A DNA stretch of 15,027 bases, from NCBI GenBank assembly GCA_903842845.1, contig CAIMNN010000323.1:1-15027 (forward strand), written 5' to 3'. The notes beneath the pieces are model-generated. The model was given only the letters and a program-made list of their open reading frames with translations, was not told where the DNA came from and did not search any database. Origin of the DNA: an uncultured Acidobacteriaceae bacterium (GTDB taxonomy: Bacteria > Acidobacteriota > Terriglobia > Terriglobales > Acidobacteriaceae). Shown in pieces: positions 14,189 to 15,027 of this stretch. Numbering within the stretch: the stretch's first letter is position 1; every line of letters starts with the position of its first letter. The translations under genes were made by a program, and so were the position numbers.

Positions 14189-15027
14189 ATGAAGAACCGC
14201 ACTGCTTTATTCGGGAGTCAATCAATTCTGTTGCTCGTGCTGGGTGTGGCGCTGGGGGTGAATGCGTCAGCGCAAAATGCGCCGGCATACGGTGGGTTGA
14301 AGCTTGAAGGCGCACGAATCACGGGGACAAACGAGATAAGTGCAGAGGACCTGTTGCGCGGACTTGACCTGCACGCAGGCCAGCCAATCGCGTTGAGCGA
14401 AATACGGACGGCGTGCCACCGGCTGGAAGATCTGATGATCTACAAAAGCCTGGAGTGCTCTGCGGTGCGCGAAGAGGACAGTGCATGGATTGTGCTTCAG
14501 GTGCCGGTTTCCGCCACCCGGATGGACAACGAAGACGGAATTATCTTTGACAATATTGTCTGGATGAGCCGTGCGGAGATTTTGCAAAGGCTGAAGCGGT
14601 CGATACCGCTGTTCACATCTCATGTACAACTGAAGAGCCCGCTCAATGAGGATGTACTGCACGTGCTGAACCAGATGTTGACCGAGCGCGGAATGAAAGT
14701 TCAGGCCGTGCGCGACGAGTTCTGGATGGAGCGCGACAAAAATGTGTACAAGGTTGCCGGCGTTTCAGTCCCGGTGGTCTCGATAGAGGTACAGGGCGAG
14801 AATGCTCCCCGTGCGATAAAGCAATGGTCAGGAGCTTACGACGACAAGCAGTTCTCAATGGCTCTGCTGAACTGGCGCCTGAATGAAGTGATAGACAACT
14901 ATTATTATCCGCGTGGCTATCTGCATCCGGTTGTGCAGGAGCCAGAAGTGATATCGCTTGGCTTGAAAAACGGGGCCTTCCCGGTAAAGATAATTTTGCG
15001 AATCAACGCGGGCGTGCAGTACAGATC
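14189..15027 (+). CDS. POTRA-domain outer-membrane protein, BamA/TamA type (3' end outside window)
   Basis: The frame is open for 279 codons to the window edge. A signal peptide is clear: MKNRTALFGSQ, a hydrophobic core (ILLLVLGVALGV), and a likely cut after ASA, residues 26-28. POTRA-like units follow. The first is LKLEGARITGTNEISAEDLL with LRGLDLHAGQPIALSEIR and LEDLMIYKSLECSAV. Later ones include FDNIVWMSRAEILQRLKRSI and the stretch ending YYYPRGYLHPVVQEPEV, where YxxxGY is the usual POTRA turn. Such domains sit in the periplasm and feed substrates to an outer-membrane beta-barrel, which would be encoded beyond the window. AAGGA lies 6 bases before the ATG. It follows the small membrane-protein gene by one base. 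Whether it is BamA, TamA-like or a two-partner secretion protein cannot be decided without the barrel. Confidence 0.75.
   Translation, partial: MKNRTALFGSQSILLLVLGVALGVNASAQNAPAYGGLKLEGARITGTNEISAEDLLRGLDLHAGQPIALSEIRTACHRLEDLMIYKSLECSAVREEDSAWIVLQVPVSATRMDNEDGIIFDNIVWMSRAEILQRLKRSIPLFTSHVQLKSPLNEDVLHVLNQMLTERGMKVQAVRDEFWMERDKNVYKVAGVSVPVVSIEVQGENAPRAIKQWSGAYDDKQFSMALLNWRLNEVIDNYYYPRGYLHPVVQEPEVISLGLKNGAFPVKIILRINAGVQYR

Overview
The window looks like a chromosomal segment of a GC-rich, Gram-negative bacterium, most likely an acidobacterium of the Terriglobia type. The basis is inference: the mix of families (an ECF sigma/zinc-finger anti-sigma operon with B-box and DUF4097 proteins, a YwiC-like protein, a POTRA outer-membrane protein) and the frequent GTG/TTG starts fit that group. 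I could not run a taxonomic search. I see no rRNA, tRNA, CRISPR array or insertion sequence. No stretch longer than about 210 bases lacks a gene or gene remnant.

Left block (1-4562, + strand). The C-terminal part of mutL (cut by the window edge) is followed by an unusual protein with a possible AlkZ/YcaQ-like winged-helix body and a histone-H1-like basic tail. That gene abuts cmk (cytidylate kinase). A secreted TPR protein with its own leader follows and ends at a perfect hairpin terminator shared with the convergent operon.

Signalling operon (8859 down to 4621, - strand). Five genes are joined end to end by zero spacing or overlaps: an ECF sigma factor, a zinc-finger anti-sigma factor, a B-box zinc-finger membrane protein, a small two-helix membrane protein and a three-helix DUF4097 (toastrack-type) protein. 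A sequence matching the ECF promoter pattern GGAAC-N17-CGTA lies just before the sigma gene, which suggests autoregulation. I read the operon as an envelope-stress or surface-sensing system.

Accessory patch (8900-10423). This holds a Phd/VapB-VapC toxin-antitoxin pair with a nested palindromic operator, then an AT-rich orphan gene (9742-10221) that appears leaderless and ends in a terminator whose loop contains the stop codon. Base composition drops sharply here, suggesting acquired DNA.

Metabolic block (10424-12662, - strand). A YwiC-like membrane protein is preceded by an FNR/CRP-family-like palindrome, and glgC (ADP-glucose pyrophosphorylase) has a structured leader and a strong terminator. 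Upstream of glgC sit six octamer tandem repeats and then a small two-helix membrane gene broken by an in-frame TGA.

Right end (13257-15027). A small unrecognised acidic protein with a TTG start lies divergent to a two-gene operon: a small membrane protein and a POTRA-containing outer-membrane protein of BamA/TamA type that runs off the window.
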